DNA from: SIG424 sp045546695
Lineage (GTDB): Bacteria > Bacillota > Clostridia > UBA1212 > UBA1255
Direction: 5' to 3'
NCBI GenBank assembly: GCA_045546695.1
Contig: JAZQDE010000053.1
Span: 1 to 45,813, forward strand
Length of the DNA stretch: 45,813 nt
The notes beneath the pieces are model-generated. The model was not told the origin of the DNA. It was given only the letters and a program-made list of their open reading frames with translations, and did no database searches. This document shows positions 33,297 through 42,927 of the stretch, in pieces (position 1 is the first letter of the stretch; each line of letters begins with the position of its first letter). The translations under genes were made by a program, and so were the position numbers.

Positions 33297-35868
33297 GTGT
33301 AAGCTCCTGAACATTGATTTCTTTCAGCTCTGATATGATCTCATCCTGCATTACGGTGTTTGCCGTGTATGCGAGCAGGTCCATATCGGAGCTTATTATT
33401 GTTTTAGATGATTTTCCGGATTTTTTACCGGATTGAATATTCTGATTGTCAATCTGCGAAAGAATTTCTTTTGCGCGCGCCGTTACGGATACCGGAATGC
33501 CGGCAAGTGATGCTACGCTGATACCGTAGCTGCCGTCAGCACCGCCGCGCTTGATTTTGTGCAGGAAAGTAATGTCTTCGCCTTTTTTTCTGACTGTTAC
33601 GCAGTAATTTTTCACGCCGGGGAGTGTGTCTTCAAGCTCGGTGAGTTCGTGATAGTGTGTCGCAAACATGGCGCGGCACTTGAGTGTCATGACAATATAT
33701 TCCAGCACAGCCCATGCAATCGACAGGCCGTCAAAGGTGCTGGTGCCCCTGCCAATCTCGTCTAAAATCATAAAGCTGTTTTCTGTTGCGTTTGAAAGAA
33801 TATTGGCAACTTCTGACATTTCGACCATGAATGTACTCTGGCCGGAGGCGAGGTCGTCTGATGCGCCGACTCTTGTGAAAAGCTTGTCTACGATTGATAT
33901 TTCTGCCTGTGATGCCGGTACAAAGCAGCCTGCCTGTGCCATGATGAGCATAAGGGCAACTTGTCTCATGTACGTTGATTTACCTGCCATGTTGGGACCG
34001 GTGATTACGAGCATCAAGTCGTCTTGATCGTTAAGATATACGTCGTTCGGCACGAATTCGCCCTGCGCGATTACTTGTTCTACGACAGGATGGCGGCCGT
34101 CTTTGATTGAGATAATACGATTGCCGGCAGATTGTGGATAAAGCACCGGTCTGCAGTAGTTATTTCTGTCTGCAACTTCGGCAAAGCTGAGTAGTGTGTC
34201 AAGAATTGCCAGTGCGTCAGCTGTGATTTTAAGTGACTGCGCAGCTCCGGCAACGCGCTCGCGTACGTCTGAAAAAGCCTGGCTTTCGAGTCTAAGGAGT
34301 CTTTCTTCGCCGCCGATAATCATATCTTCCATTTTTTTCAACTCGTCTGTGATATATCGCTCGTTATTTACGAGTGTCTGTTTTCTGATATATGTAGGGG
34401 GGACGAGATCTTTGTAAGAATTTGTTACCTCGATGTAGTAGCCAAAAACTTTGTTGTAGCTGACTTTGAGGTTTTTGATGCCTGTTTTTTCTCTTTCTTC
34501 TGCTTCGTAAGAGGACAGGTAAGTTTTGCCATTTGTTGTGGCTTCTCTGTATTTGTCAATCTCTTCGCTGTATCCTGCTTTTATGTATCCGCCGTCTTTG
34601 AGCAGCATCGGCGGGTCGTCTACGATTGCTCGTTCGAGCAGGTCGTATATATCCGGCAGTGGGTCGATGGACTGATTTATTTCAGCGATGAGCGTAGCTT
34701 TTTCACCATACGGAGCCAAAGTCTCTTTGATGTAAGGGAGCTTTCCGAGGGAGTGGCGCAAGGACACCATGTCTCTTGGCGACGCTGTGCCGAGCAGGAC
34801 TCTGCCGACAACGCGCTCTATATCGTAAATACCGTCAAGAAATTCGCGTACCTGGCTTCTTAGCATGAAGCCTTCCTTGAAAATCTCTACTGCGTCGAGT
34901 CTGTCGTTGATTGCGTCTGTGTCGATAAGTGGCTGGTCAATCCATCTTTTGAGGCATCTGCTGCCCATTGACGTGATTGTTTTGTCGATAACCCACAGGA
35001 GGCTGCCTTTTTTTTGTTTATCTCTCATGGTCTGACTGATCTCAAGATTGCGTCTTGATGCCGCGTCGATTGCCATGTATTCGTCGAATTTGTAATAAGA
35101 TACCTTGATGTTGTTATTGAGTGACATTTTCTGGGTATCTTCCATGTAACGTATCAAAGCGCCCGCGGCTCTTGTCCTGAGCTCGTCTTTTGTGTCTTTT
35201 GTCGCTGTAAGATATTGGCAAGCTATGTCAAAGTCAAAGAAGTCTTCGTTTAAGCTGCCAATATATGGACGGCTTATTGTGTCTGTGAAGCTTTTTATTG
35301 CGCTTTTTGACGGGGCGTTTTCGTTTATTATGATCTCTGCCGGCGCTATTCTGGCTATCTCGTCTGCCAGGTGATTGTATGTGCGCCCGAATGTGAGTGA
35401 TGTGGCATATAATTGGCCTGTTGAAATATCCGCAAAGGCGAGTCCGTACATTGAGCGGAATTCGTAAATTGACATTATATAGTTGTTGCCGCGGTGTTCG
35501 AGCATTTTGTCTTCGACAACCGTGCCCGGCGTGTATATTCTTACGATATCTCTTTTTACTATACCTTTGCAGGTGGCAGGGTCTTCAAGTTGTTCGCCGA
35601 TTGCGACCTTGTAGCCCTTGCCGATGAGCTTGCTAATATATGACAGTGCTGCGTGATAGGGGATACCGCACATCGGCGCCCTCTGTTCGAGTCCGCAGTC
35701 TTTTCCAGTAAGGACAAGCTCAAGCTCTCTTGATGCTGTGACAGCATCGTCAAAAAACATCTCGTAAAAATCTCCCAGCCTGAAAAACAAAATGCAGTCC
35801 GGACATTTTTTCTTGACGTCCAGGTATTGTCTCATCATTGGAGTAACATTTTGTTCTAATTCAGACAT
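33238..35868 (-). CDS. mutS: DNA mismatch repair protein MutS
   Basis: An 876-residue mismatch sensor. The mismatch-reading motif is present near residue 33 (GDFYEMF, the Phe-x-Glu wedge), the connector and lever domains follow, and the ATPase domain has Walker A GPNMAGKST, DEIGRGTSTFDG and ATHYHELTEL. A C-terminal extension after the helix-turn-helix (IEALNVLYRLHQKA) is normal for MutS1. AAGG precedes the start. It follows a ylbF-like gene by 30 bases, and the pair is divergent from mutL. Confidence 0.98.
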   Translation of the reverse strand: MSELEQNVTPMMRQYLDVKKKCPDCILFFRLGDFYEMFFDDAVTASRELELVLTGKDCGLEQRAPMCGIPYHAALSYISKLIGKGYKVAIGEQLEDPATCKGIVKRDIVRIYTPGTVVEDKMLEHRGNNYIMSIYEFRSMYGLAFADISTGQLYATSLTFGRTYNHLADEIARIAPAEIIINENAPSKSAIKSFTDTISRPYIGSLNEDFFDFDIACQYLTATKDTKDELRTRAAGALIRYMEDTQKMSLNNNIKVSYYKFDEYMAIDAASRRNLEISQTMRDKQKKGSLLWVIDKTITSMGSRCLKRWIDQPLIDTDAINDRLDAVEIFKEGFMLRSQVREFLDGIYDIERVVGRVLLGTASPRDMVSLRHSLGKLPYIKETLAPYGEKATLIAEINQSIDPLPDIYDLLERAIVDDPPMLLKDGGYIKAGYSEEIDKYREATTNGKTYLSSYEAEEREKTGIKNLKVSYNKVFGYYIEVTNSYKDLVPPTYIRKQTLVNNERYITDELKKMEDMIIGGEERLLRLESQAFSDVRERVAGAAQSLKITADALAILDTLLSFAEVADRNNYCRPVLYPQSAGNRIISIKDGRHPVVEQVIAQGEFVPNDVYLNDQDDLMLVITGPNMAGKSTYMRQVALMLIMAQAGCFVPASQAEISIVDKLFTRVGASDDLASGQSTFMVEMSEVANILSNATENSFMILDEIGRGTSTFDGLSIAWAVLEYIVMTLKCRAMFATHYHELTELEDTLPGVKNYCVTVRKKGEDITFLHKIKRGGADGSYGISVASLAGIPVSVTARAKEILSQIDNQNIQSGKKSGKSSKTIISSDMDLLAYTANTVMQDEIISELKEINVQELTPIEALNVLYRLHQKAEKRI

Positions 35869-35898
35869 GGGAGTGACCTTCTTACTTTTGTTTTTCTA

Positions 35899-36276
35899 TT
35901 AGTGGCAGCCGCTGCATGATGAGCAGTTACCGCCGCATGATGAACCACCGTTAACGTAGTGAGCGATTATCTCGTTAATTGTTTTCATCATGGACTCAAA
36001 GCCTTTCTTTCCATCGAAGAAATCTTTTGTTACGCTGTATTCGTTGAGTTCTGTCTGTTTTGCAAGAAGTCTGTCTCTTACAGCCTCTAAGTTTTCTTTG
36101 CTCTCGTCTTCTCTTGAAGCGCGAACCATCTCAGCCTGAAGCTCACGGAATTCAGCCATAAGAGCCTGTGCTTTTTCATCCTGCATTAATGCAAGCTCTG
36201 CATTTTTCAATGTGATAAATGCTGCGCTGTTTACAATAGCTTCGCCTAACTGGGAAGCAGCGTCTACGTAATCCAT
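35899..36276 (-). CDS. YlbF/YmcA family protein with Cys-rich tail
   Basis: A 125-residue helical protein. The start MDYVDAASQLGEAIVNS, then FITLKNAELALMQDEKAQALMAEFRELQ, matches the YlbF/YmcA family. In Bacillus, YlbF, YmcA and YaaT form an Fe-S-containing complex that affects RNase Y-dependent mRNA maturation and development. The C-terminus here ends in a tail rich in Gly, Ser and Cys (CGGNCSSCSGCH), which could bind metal or a cluster; that is inference. GAGGAT lies upstream of the ATG. Adjacency to mutS is often seen in clostridia. Confidence 0.85.
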   Translation of the reverse strand: MDYVDAASQLGEAIVNSAAFITLKNAELALMQDEKAQALMAEFRELQAEMVRASREDESKENLEAVRDRLLAKQTELNEYSVTKDFFDGKKGFESMMKTINEIIAHYVNGGSSCGGNCSSCSGCH

Positions 36277-36311
36277 AGTTAAATCCTCGCTTTGTTATAG
36301 TCGTTATATGT

Positions 36312-36359
36312 GTTCGTTTCGAACTTATATATTTTACCACGGCGCCGGAATTTTTACAA
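36312..36359 (-). promoter_or_regulatory. Promoter of ylbF-mutS with overlapping palindrome
   Basis: On the minus strand TTGTAA and TAAAAT are separated by 17 bases (reverse complements at 36354-36359 and 36331-36336). The palindrome GTTCG-TTT-CGAAC (36312-36324) begins where transcription should start, a position typical of repressor operators. It does not match the clostridial/Bacillus LexA box, which has the half sites in the opposite order. Confidence 0.6.
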
Positions 36360-36382
36360 TAATTGTTTGTGGGGGTGTTGCC

Positions 36383-36411
36383 TTGACAATGGCAGGGCGA
36401 GTTATTAAAAT
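36383..36411 (+). promoter_or_regulatory. SigA-type promoter of mutL-miaA-polC
   Basis: Consensus TTGACA (36383-36388), 17 bases, TAAAAT (36406-36411), 39 bases before the mutL ATG. Confidence 0.78.
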
Positions 36412-36450
36412 AATCAGGTATGAGTGTTTCAAAGAGAAGGTGAAAAGTGT

Positions 36451-38286
36451 ATGAGCAAGGTTATCGTTTTAGATGAATTGACTGCTTGTCAGATTGCGGC
36501 GGGCGAGGTAATAGAGAGGCCGGCATCTGTTGTAAAAGAATTGGTAGAAAATTCCATCGATGCGGGTAGCACGGCGATAAATATTGAGATAAAACGAGGC
36601 GGCATTGCGTATATCCGTGTTTCTGATAACGGCAGCGGAATTGAAGCTGACGATGCTGTGATATGCTTTGACAAACACGCAACAAGCAAGATCCGCTCGG
36701 GCGATGATCTGGAAAATGTTTCCACTCTGGGATTCCGCGGAGAGGCGCTGGCGTCGATTGCGGCGGTCGGCGACGTTGAGCTCACGACACGGACAAAAAA
36801 TGACGAGATTGCTACATACGTTCACATAAAAGGCGGCGATGTTCTTGAAACAGGCACAAAAGGCAGCGCAAAAGGCACTGTTATCACTGTTTCGGACCTG
36901 TTTTTCAACACACCGGCGCGCTTCAAATTTTTGAAAAAAGATCAGACTGAAGCTGCATATTGCGCAGATGTTATAGAAAAAATGGCATTGGCCCACCCGG
37001 AAATATCATTCAGGCTTGTTTCGTCGGGCCAGGAGATGTTCAGGACACCCGGCGACGGAGATATAAAAAGTGCCATTTATTGTATTTTCGGTAAAACTGT
37101 ATCCGAAAACATGCTGCCCGTTCAATACGAAATTAACGGCTATACAATTACAGGTTATGCCGGCATCAAAGAGGCAGTTTTTGGCAATCGTTCTAAGCAG
37201 ATTTTCTTTGTAAACGGCAGATATATCAAGTCAAAAGTCATCACATCAGCCGTAGACGAGGCATACAAAACGGTTGTTATGAAAAATAAATTTCCATTTA
37301 TTGTAATAAATATATCTGTGCCGTTCAAACTCGTAGACGTAAACGTTCACCCGGCAAAAACGGAAGTGCGTTTTTCAAACGAGGGGGACGTTTTCAAGGC
37401 GATATACAGGGCCTTGTCAAATGCCATTTATTACAAGGAGCCGGTCATCCCGATGCCGACACAAGTGGCCCCGAAACAGCAGTTCCAGCCGGTGAAAAGC
37501 CAGCCGATCTACTCTCAGCCGCACTCTCAGCCGGTGAAAAGCCAGCCGATGACAGATAACTGGAAAATGCTTTTCCCCGAGATAAAGGAAAATGTATCGG
37601 AAGTCAGCGAAGAAGCGCCCCCGGCGCCCATGCCGCCCGAGCCGCCAATTCCGCCCACTCCACCAATGCCCCCGGCGCCCCCGGCACCACCGGCGCCCGA
37701 ACTACTAATAAAAGACTACAACTATTTCACCGACGGCAGAATAATCGGTCAGGTGTTCATGACGTACATACTTCTGCAATACGAAGACAAACTCATCATG
37801 ATTGACCAGCACGCCGCGCATGAGAGAATAAAATACGAAGAACTCAAAAGCTCGCTCGGCAGCGCAGAAATACCAACTATCACAATGCTGGTGCCGCAGA
37901 CAATAACACTTACGGCAAGCGAATACGCAACGTACTGTGAAAATCCGGAATTTTTCACCGATATGGGCTTTGAGATAGAAGAGTTCGGAAATAATACAAT
38001 AATTGTCAGGGCAGTGCCGATGACATTGGAGCAGGCAGACCTTGAAGATGTCATTACTGAAGGCTTGACAGGTAAAAATACTGCCAAAGATTCAGACGAA
38101 AAAATCTTCAGAATGGCGTGCAAAGCAGCGATAAAAGCGAATAAAGTTCTTTCACAGGAAGAAATACAATCGCTGATGCGTCAATTGTCAAAGCTTGACA
38201 GCCCGAATACGTGCCCGCACGGAAGACCAATCTCAATTGAGATCACACAACACGAATTAGAAAGAAAGTTTAAAAGATGTCTGTAA
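36451..38286 (+). CDS. mutL: DNA mismatch repair endonuclease MutL
   Basis: A 611-residue MutL. The ATG at 36451 gives the standard start (IVLDELTACQIAAGEVIERP) and has AAGGTG upstream; an in-frame GTG 27 bases earlier is rejected. The N-terminal GHKL ATPase shows ELVENSIDAGS, DNGSGI and GFRGEALASI. A linker of about residues 340-425 contains the tandem-like VKSQP-IYSQPHSQP-VKSQP and a run of about 27 residues of almost only Pro, Ala, Met and Glu. The C-terminal domain has the endonuclease motif DQHAAHERIKYE starting at Asp452, ACKAAIKANK and the late metal site CPHGRP. The protein should therefore nick DNA itself, as in MutH-less bacteria. Confidence 0.97.
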   Translation: MSKVIVLDELTACQIAAGEVIERPASVVKELVENSIDAGSTAINIEIKRGGIAYIRVSDNGSGIEADDAVICFDKHATSKIRSGDDLENVSTLGFRGEALASIAAVGDVELTTRTKNDEIATYVHIKGGDVLETGTKGSAKGTVITVSDLFFNTPARFKFLKKDQTEAAYCADVIEKMALAHPEISFRLVSSGQEMFRTPGDGDIKSAIYCIFGKTVSENMLPVQYEINGYTITGYAGIKEAVFGNRSKQIFFVNGRYIKSKVITSAVDEAYKTVVMKNKFPFIVINISVPFKLVDVNVHPAKTEVRFSNEGDVFKAIYRALSNAIYYKEPVIPMPTQVAPKQQFQPVKSQPIYSQPHSQPVKSQPMTDNWKMLFPEIKENVSEVSEEAPPAPMPPEPPIPPTPPMPPAPPAPPAPELLIKDYNYFTDGRIIGQVFMTYILLQYEDKLIMIDQHAAHERIKYEELKSSLGSAEIPTITMLVPQTITLTASEYATYCENPEFFTDMGFEIEEFGNNTIIVRAVPMTLEQADLEDVITEGLTGKNTAKDSDEKIFRMACKAAIKANKVLSQEEIQSLMRQLSKLDSPNTCPHGRPISIEITQHELERKFKRCL

Positions 38287-39224
38287 AAGCGATCGTTATA
38301 ACAGGACCAACCGCATCAGGAAAAACCTCATGCGCCATCAAAATTGCACACGCACTCGATGGCGAGATTGTTTCGTGCGATTCAATGCAGATTTACAAAT
38401 ATATGGATGTCGGCACAGCAAAGCCGGATGAGGTGGAAAAAGAAGGAATCCGCCACCATTTAATGGATTTTCTGGAGCCGTGGGAAGAGTACAGCGTAGC
38501 GCAGTACGGACCGGACGCCACCGGGGCAATTCTTGACATAGCGAGCCGCGGCAAAACGCCGATTATCTGTGGCGGTACAGGCCTTTACGTAAACTGCCTC
38601 GTTGACAATATACGGTACGACACCGTAAAAACGAACGAGGAAGAAGAGGCAGCTCTTACTGAAAAATACACGAAGTACGCAGAAGAAAACGGCGCAGAAG
38701 CTCTGCACCGGATTCTGGTAACAAAAGACCCACAGGCAGCAGAACAGATACATTTCAACAACGTAAAAAGAGTCGTGCGTGCGAGCGTTTTACACGAACT
38801 TACGGGACTGACACTGGCTGAGAGAAACAGCCTGTCGCGCACCGGTCCGCAACTTATCGACTATCAAGTGTATTGCGTTGACAGACCGCGCGAGATACTT
38901 TATGACAGAATCAATCTGCGCGTAGATATAATGATGCAAAACGGCCTGATTGAAGAGGCGAAACGCGTGCTTGACATATGTAAAGCAGCCGGAAAAGAAC
39001 TCAGTAAGACAGCACGCCAGGCGATAGGGTACAAGGAAATTTACCAATATATGGATCCGGAAACCGGCGCAATACGCGAAGAAGATTTACAATTAATAGC
39101 AGACGACATCAAGCAGGCATCGAGACGTTATGCAAAAAGGCAGCTGACATGGATGCGCAAACCGGAATGGGTGAAAATGATTTCACCGGAAGATTTATTA
39201 AAAGAGTACAACATTGAGGAGTAA
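38277..39224 (+). CDS. miaA: tRNA dimethylallyltransferase
   Basis: A 315-residue enzyme that prenylates A37 of tRNAs reading UNN codons. The P-loop GPTASGKTS, DSMQIYKYMDVGTAKP, DFLEPWEEYSVAQY, CGGTGLYVNCLVD and the late TRQAIGYKEI and RRYAKRQLTWMR are all present. It overlaps mutL by 10 bases in another frame; the mutL-miaA order is widely conserved. Confidence 0.97.
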   Translation: MSVKAIVITGPTASGKTSCAIKIAHALDGEIVSCDSMQIYKYMDVGTAKPDEVEKEGIRHHLMDFLEPWEEYSVAQYGPDATGAILDIASRGKTPIICGGTGLYVNCLVDNIRYDTVKTNEEEEAALTEKYTKYAEENGAEALHRILVTKDPQAAEQIHFNNVKRVVRASVLHELTGLTLAERNSLSRTGPQLIDYQVYCVDRPREILYDRINLRVDIMMQNGLIEEAKRVLDICKAAGKELSKTARQAIGYKEIYQYMDPETGAIREEDLQLIADDIKQASRRYAKRQLTWMRKPEWVKMISPEDLLKEYNIEE

Positions 39225-39228
39225 TAAA

Positions 39229-42200
39229 ATGGCAGTTAAAATATTAGAAGCAGTTGCAATTGCCGCAGAAAAGAAAATTGTATTAAAAATGGAAAGTGAC
39301 GCCTACCTTTCACCGGCAGATATAGAAAAGCTGCGCGGCGAATGGTCAAAAAAGCTGAACTGTAAAAATATAGAAATTCAGGTGAAGTATGCTGTGGCGG
39401 CCCCCGAAAACCCGGCCGAGCCGCCGCTGCCAGATCCACCCATGCACGAGCCGCCAATGTCTGAGCCGCCCATGCCAGAGCCGCCGGCGCCCGAAGACAA
39501 GCCGGATGCAGTACATGTTTCTTTCAGCAAAGAAGCTTACCTTGCAGCGCAGCAAAAAAGAAGCAGCTCGACATCTTCACAAAGCGGCTATTCCGGAGCA
39601 AAGGCAAAAAAAGGATATACAAATAAAGGAAACGGCAAATTCAACAAGAAAAAAGCCTTGACACCTGCAGAAGGCGAAGAGCCAAGAAAAGACCGCAACG
39701 GCAACGTAATCGTACTCGGAAACGCAATCGACCAGGAAACAACAAAAATGGAAGACGTTACCTACGACAGCGGCTTCGTGGCAGTCGAAGGAAAAATATT
39801 TGATTTTGACACGCGTGAACTCAAAAGTGGCTCATACAGCGTGACTTTTGCAATGACAGATAATACATATTCTGTCAAAATACAATTCTATGTAGAAGCT
39901 TTTGACCTGGCATTTGCCAAATCATACCTGACACCCGGCAAGGGCAAAACGAAAGACGAGATGGGTAACATCTACGCACGCGTTTACGGTCAGCCCGTCA
40001 TCGACAAATACACGTCAGAGCTCATTATGCGCGCAAACTCTATCGTCATGACAAAGAACAAAGTGCGAAGAGATCTTTGCGAAGAAAAAAGAGTAGAACT
40101 CCATCTTCATACAAAAATGAGCGCGCAGGACGCCATCACCGACCCGAATGCCCTGATAAGCCTGCTCGGCTCGTGGGGTCACAAGGCTGTTGCGATAACA
40201 GACCACGGCTGTGTACAGGCATATCCTGATATGTTCAAGGCAATGAGCGCGTATTCCAAATCAAAAGACATACCAAAAGAAGACAGAATCAAACTGATAT
40301 ACGGCTGCGAATGTTACCTGAGCGACGACGAACTGATCGACCACGACTCAGACGACATACTTTCAAACGTACTCACAAAAGACCAGCTCAAAAACTCACA
40401 CGCATGGCATTGCATTCTTCTGGTGAAAAATCTTGCAGGCCTCAAGAACCTGTACAAGCTGATTTCTTACAGTAATTTGAAATACTATTACAAAAGACCA
40501 AGAATTCCCCGTAAAGAATTAATGCTTCACAGAGAAGGACTTATCGTCGGCAGCGCCTGCTCGGAAGGCGAGCTTTTCGAGGCAGTGCTCAATGGCAATT
40601 CAGACGAAGAACTTCTCAAAATGGCATCTTTTTACGATTATCTTGAGATACAACCGACAGGAAACGACATGTATCTGCTCAGAAACAACCGTGTTTCATC
40701 AGTGGAAGATATTGAGAATATAAACAAAAAAATCATCTGGCTCGGTGACAAGCTCGGAAAGTTGACAGTAGCCACGGGCGACGTGCATTTCCTGAATCCT
40801 GACGACAGCATTTACAGAGCAGTACTTCAGGGCGGCCAGGGTTATTCTGACTGCGATATGCAGCCTCCTTTGTATCTTAAATCAACTGACGAGATGCTGA
40901 GTGACTTCAAATATCTGGGAAACAGAGCATACGAAGTTGTTGTAAAAAACACAAATCTGATTGCGGATATGATAGACGTTATCAGACCTGTGCCGGACGG
41001 CTTTTTCCCGCCGGTTATTGAGGGCTCTGATGATAAACTCAGACAAAGCTGTTTTGAAAAAGCAAAAAGAATTTACGGCGATCCGCTGCCGGATATTGTA
41101 CAAAAAAGACTCGAAAGAGAGCTCAACGCAATTATTAGCAACGGCTACTCGATTATGTATATTACTGCCAAAGAACTCGTGGCAGAATCTGCCAGAAACG
41201 GCTACCAGGTCGGCTCCAGAGGTTCGGTTGGTTCCTCTCTGGCCGCGTACATGGCTGATATCACAGAGGTAAACTCCCTTTGCGCCCACTACAGATGCGG
41301 CAATCCCGATTGCCTTTATTCGGAATTCCACGACGATCCGATATACTCTTGCGGCTTTGATATGGAGCCCAAAACATGCCCAAATTGTGGCAGAGAACTC
41401 ATCCGCGACGGCTATAACATTCCGTTTGAAACATTCCTTGGTTTCAACGGCGACAAGGTCCCTGATATAGACCTCAACTTCGCGTCGGACGATCAGCCTA
41501 ACGCCCATAAATTTACAGAAGTTCTCTTCGGCAAAGGCTACGTCTTCCGTGCCGGTACGATTGCCGAACTCGGTGAAAAGCCTGCAAGGGGATACGTTCT
41601 TAAATACATGGAAGCCAAAGGCAAAAAAGTCTCCGAAACAGAGATTAAACGCCTTTCACAGGGCTTTTCACAGGTAAGAAAAACGACCGGCCAGCATCCC
41701 GGCGGCATCATGGTAATCCCGCGTGACAAGGAAATTTATGACTTTACACCTGTCCAGCATCCTGCTGAAAAGGTTGAAAAAGACACGATAACGACGCACT
41801 TTGACTACAACTTCCTGCACGATAATATCCTGAAGCTCGACATACTCGGACACGATGGTCCGCAGATGCTGAGACTTATGGAAGAATATACAGGAATTTC
41901 CAGCCTTGACGTCGATATAAACGACGCAAAAGTTCTCTCGCTTTTCAACAGCGCAGAGGCACTTAATCTCGACCCCAAGATTATAGAAAAGCTCGGCGCA
42001 GACTACGAACTGTTGCAGCTCGGTACGGCCGGCATCCCTGAAATGGGCACCGGTTTCGTTCAGAACATGATGCTCAAGGCAAGACCGGCGACGATTTCCG
42101 ACCTTGTGCGAATATCGGGCGTTTCACACGGCACCGACGTATGGGCCGGCAACGCAGAATCGCTGATTGACGAGGGCATTTGCCAACTTTCGGAATGTAT

Positions 42201-42927
42201 TTGCTGCCGTGACGATATTATGTTGTACCTGATTGGCCGCGGTCTTGAAAAGAAAATGTCTTTTGACATCATGGAGGCCGTCCGTAAAGGTAAGGGCCTT
42301 AAACCTGAGTGGGAAGAGGCGATGCACGCAAATAACGTGCCTGAATGGTATATAAATTCATGTAAAAAGATAAAATACATGTTCCCGAAGGCGCACGCTG
42401 TTGCGTACGTTGTTTGTTCGCTCAGAATCGCATGGTACAAGGTTTACGAGCCAAAAGCGTATTATGCAACGAGATTTTCAGTAAAACTGGACGATTTTGA
42501 TTCGGAATATATGATTCACGGTATCGACAAGGCGTTTATGAAGCTGACGCCGCCCGATAAACGCCATTTGCTTGACGGCAAGGACAAGGCTCAGGCGCCG
42601 CTTTACGAGCTTATTGTTGAAATGAATGCCCGGAATATCAACTTTTTACCGGTAGATATTTACAAATCAGATGCCAGATATTTCAAGCCTGAAGGCGATG
42701 GCATCAGGCCGCCGCTCGCCGTTCTGTCCGGCGTTGGCCTTTCACAGACAGAGCCTATCGCAGCAGAGCGCGACCGCCGTCTTGCGAAGGGTGAGGAGTT
42801 TATTTCGATTGAAGATTTCCAGCTTTCGACAGGCGTAAACAAGGGTACAATCGAGGCTCTTCGTGCCGAAGGTTGTTTTGAGGGGCTTCCCGAAACAAAT
42901 TCTATTTCCATTTTTGACTGGATGTAG
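39229..42927 (+). CDS. polC: PolC-type DNA polymerase III alpha subunit, exonuclease-less
   Basis: A 1232-residue replicative polymerase. The ATG at 39229 has GAGGAG 7 bases upstream. In order: a shortened N-terminal domain with a proline-rich linker (about residues 60-93), an OB-type domain (about 180-230), PHP part 1 with HLHTKMSAQDA near residue 288, PHP part 2 with SHAWHCILL (about 390) and GDVHFL, SRGSVGSSLAA, the PolC zinc-finger region with Cys pairs ending CPNCG, the catalytic PDIDLNF near residue 745, TTGQHPGGIMVIP, and C-terminal HhH-like sequence ending in FDWM. The zinc finger and motif order identify PolC, not DnaE. The usual 3'-5' exonuclease inserted in PHP after YG-x-E is missing: YGCECYLSDDELIDHDSDD passes straight to the second PHP part. 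Proofreading must come from elsewhere or be absent. Confidence 0.94.
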   Translation: MAVKILEAVAIAAEKKIVLKMESDAYLSPADIEKLRGEWSKKLNCKNIEIQVKYAVAAPENPAEPPLPDPPMHEPPMSEPPMPEPPAPEDKPDAVHVSFSKEAYLAAQQKRSSSTSSQSGYSGAKAKKGYTNKGNGKFNKKKALTPAEGEEPRKDRNGNVIVLGNAIDQETTKMEDVTYDSGFVAVEGKIFDFDTRELKSGSYSVTFAMTDNTYSVKIQFYVEAFDLAFAKSYLTPGKGKTKDEMGNIYARVYGQPVIDKYTSELIMRANSIVMTKNKVRRDLCEEKRVELHLHTKMSAQDAITDPNALISLLGSWGHKAVAITDHGCVQAYPDMFKAMSAYSKSKDIPKEDRIKLIYGCECYLSDDELIDHDSDDILSNVLTKDQLKNSHAWHCILLVKNLAGLKNLYKLISYSNLKYYYKRPRIPRKELMLHREGLIVGSACSEGELFEAVLNGNSDEELLKMASFYDYLEIQPTGNDMYLLRNNRVSSVEDIENINKKIIWLGDKLGKLTVATGDVHFLNPDDSIYRAVLQGGQGYSDCDMQPPLYLKSTDEMLSDFKYLGNRAYEVVVKNTNLIADMIDVIRPVPDGFFPPVIEGSDDKLRQSCFEKAKRIYGDPLPDIVQKRLERELNAIISNGYSIMYITAKELVAESARNGYQVGSRGSVGSSLAAYMADITEVNSLCAHYRCGNPDCLYSEFHDDPIYSCGFDMEPKTCPNCGRELIRDGYNIPFETFLGFNGDKVPDIDLNFASDDQPNAHKFTEVLFGKGYVFRAGTIAELGEKPARGYVLKYMEAKGKKVSETEIKRLSQGFSQVRKTTGQHPGGIMVIPRDKEIYDFTPVQHPAEKVEKDTITTHFDYNFLHDNILKLDILGHDGPQMLRLMEEYTGISSLDVDINDAKVLSLFNSAEALNLDPKIIEKLGADYELLQLGTAGIPEMGTGFVQNMMLKARPATISDLVRISGVSHGTDVWAGNAESLIDEGICQLSECICCRDDIMLYLIGRGLEKKMSFDIMEAVRKGKGLKPEWEEAMHANNVPEWYINSCKKIKYMFPKAHAVAYVVCSLRIAWYKVYEPKAYYATRFSVKLDDFDSEYMIHGIDKAFMKLTPPDKRHLLDGKDKAQAPLYELIVEMNARNINFLPVDIYKSDARYFKPEGDGIRPPLAVLSGVGLSQTEPIAAERDRRLAKGEEFISIEDFQLSTGVNKGTIEALRAEGCFEGLPETNSISIFDWM

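Noticed and set aside
36312..36324. LexA (SOS) box between mutS and mutL
   Set aside because: The half sites are in the order GTTCG-N3-CGAAC, whereas the Gram-positive SOS box is CGAAC-N4-GTTCG.
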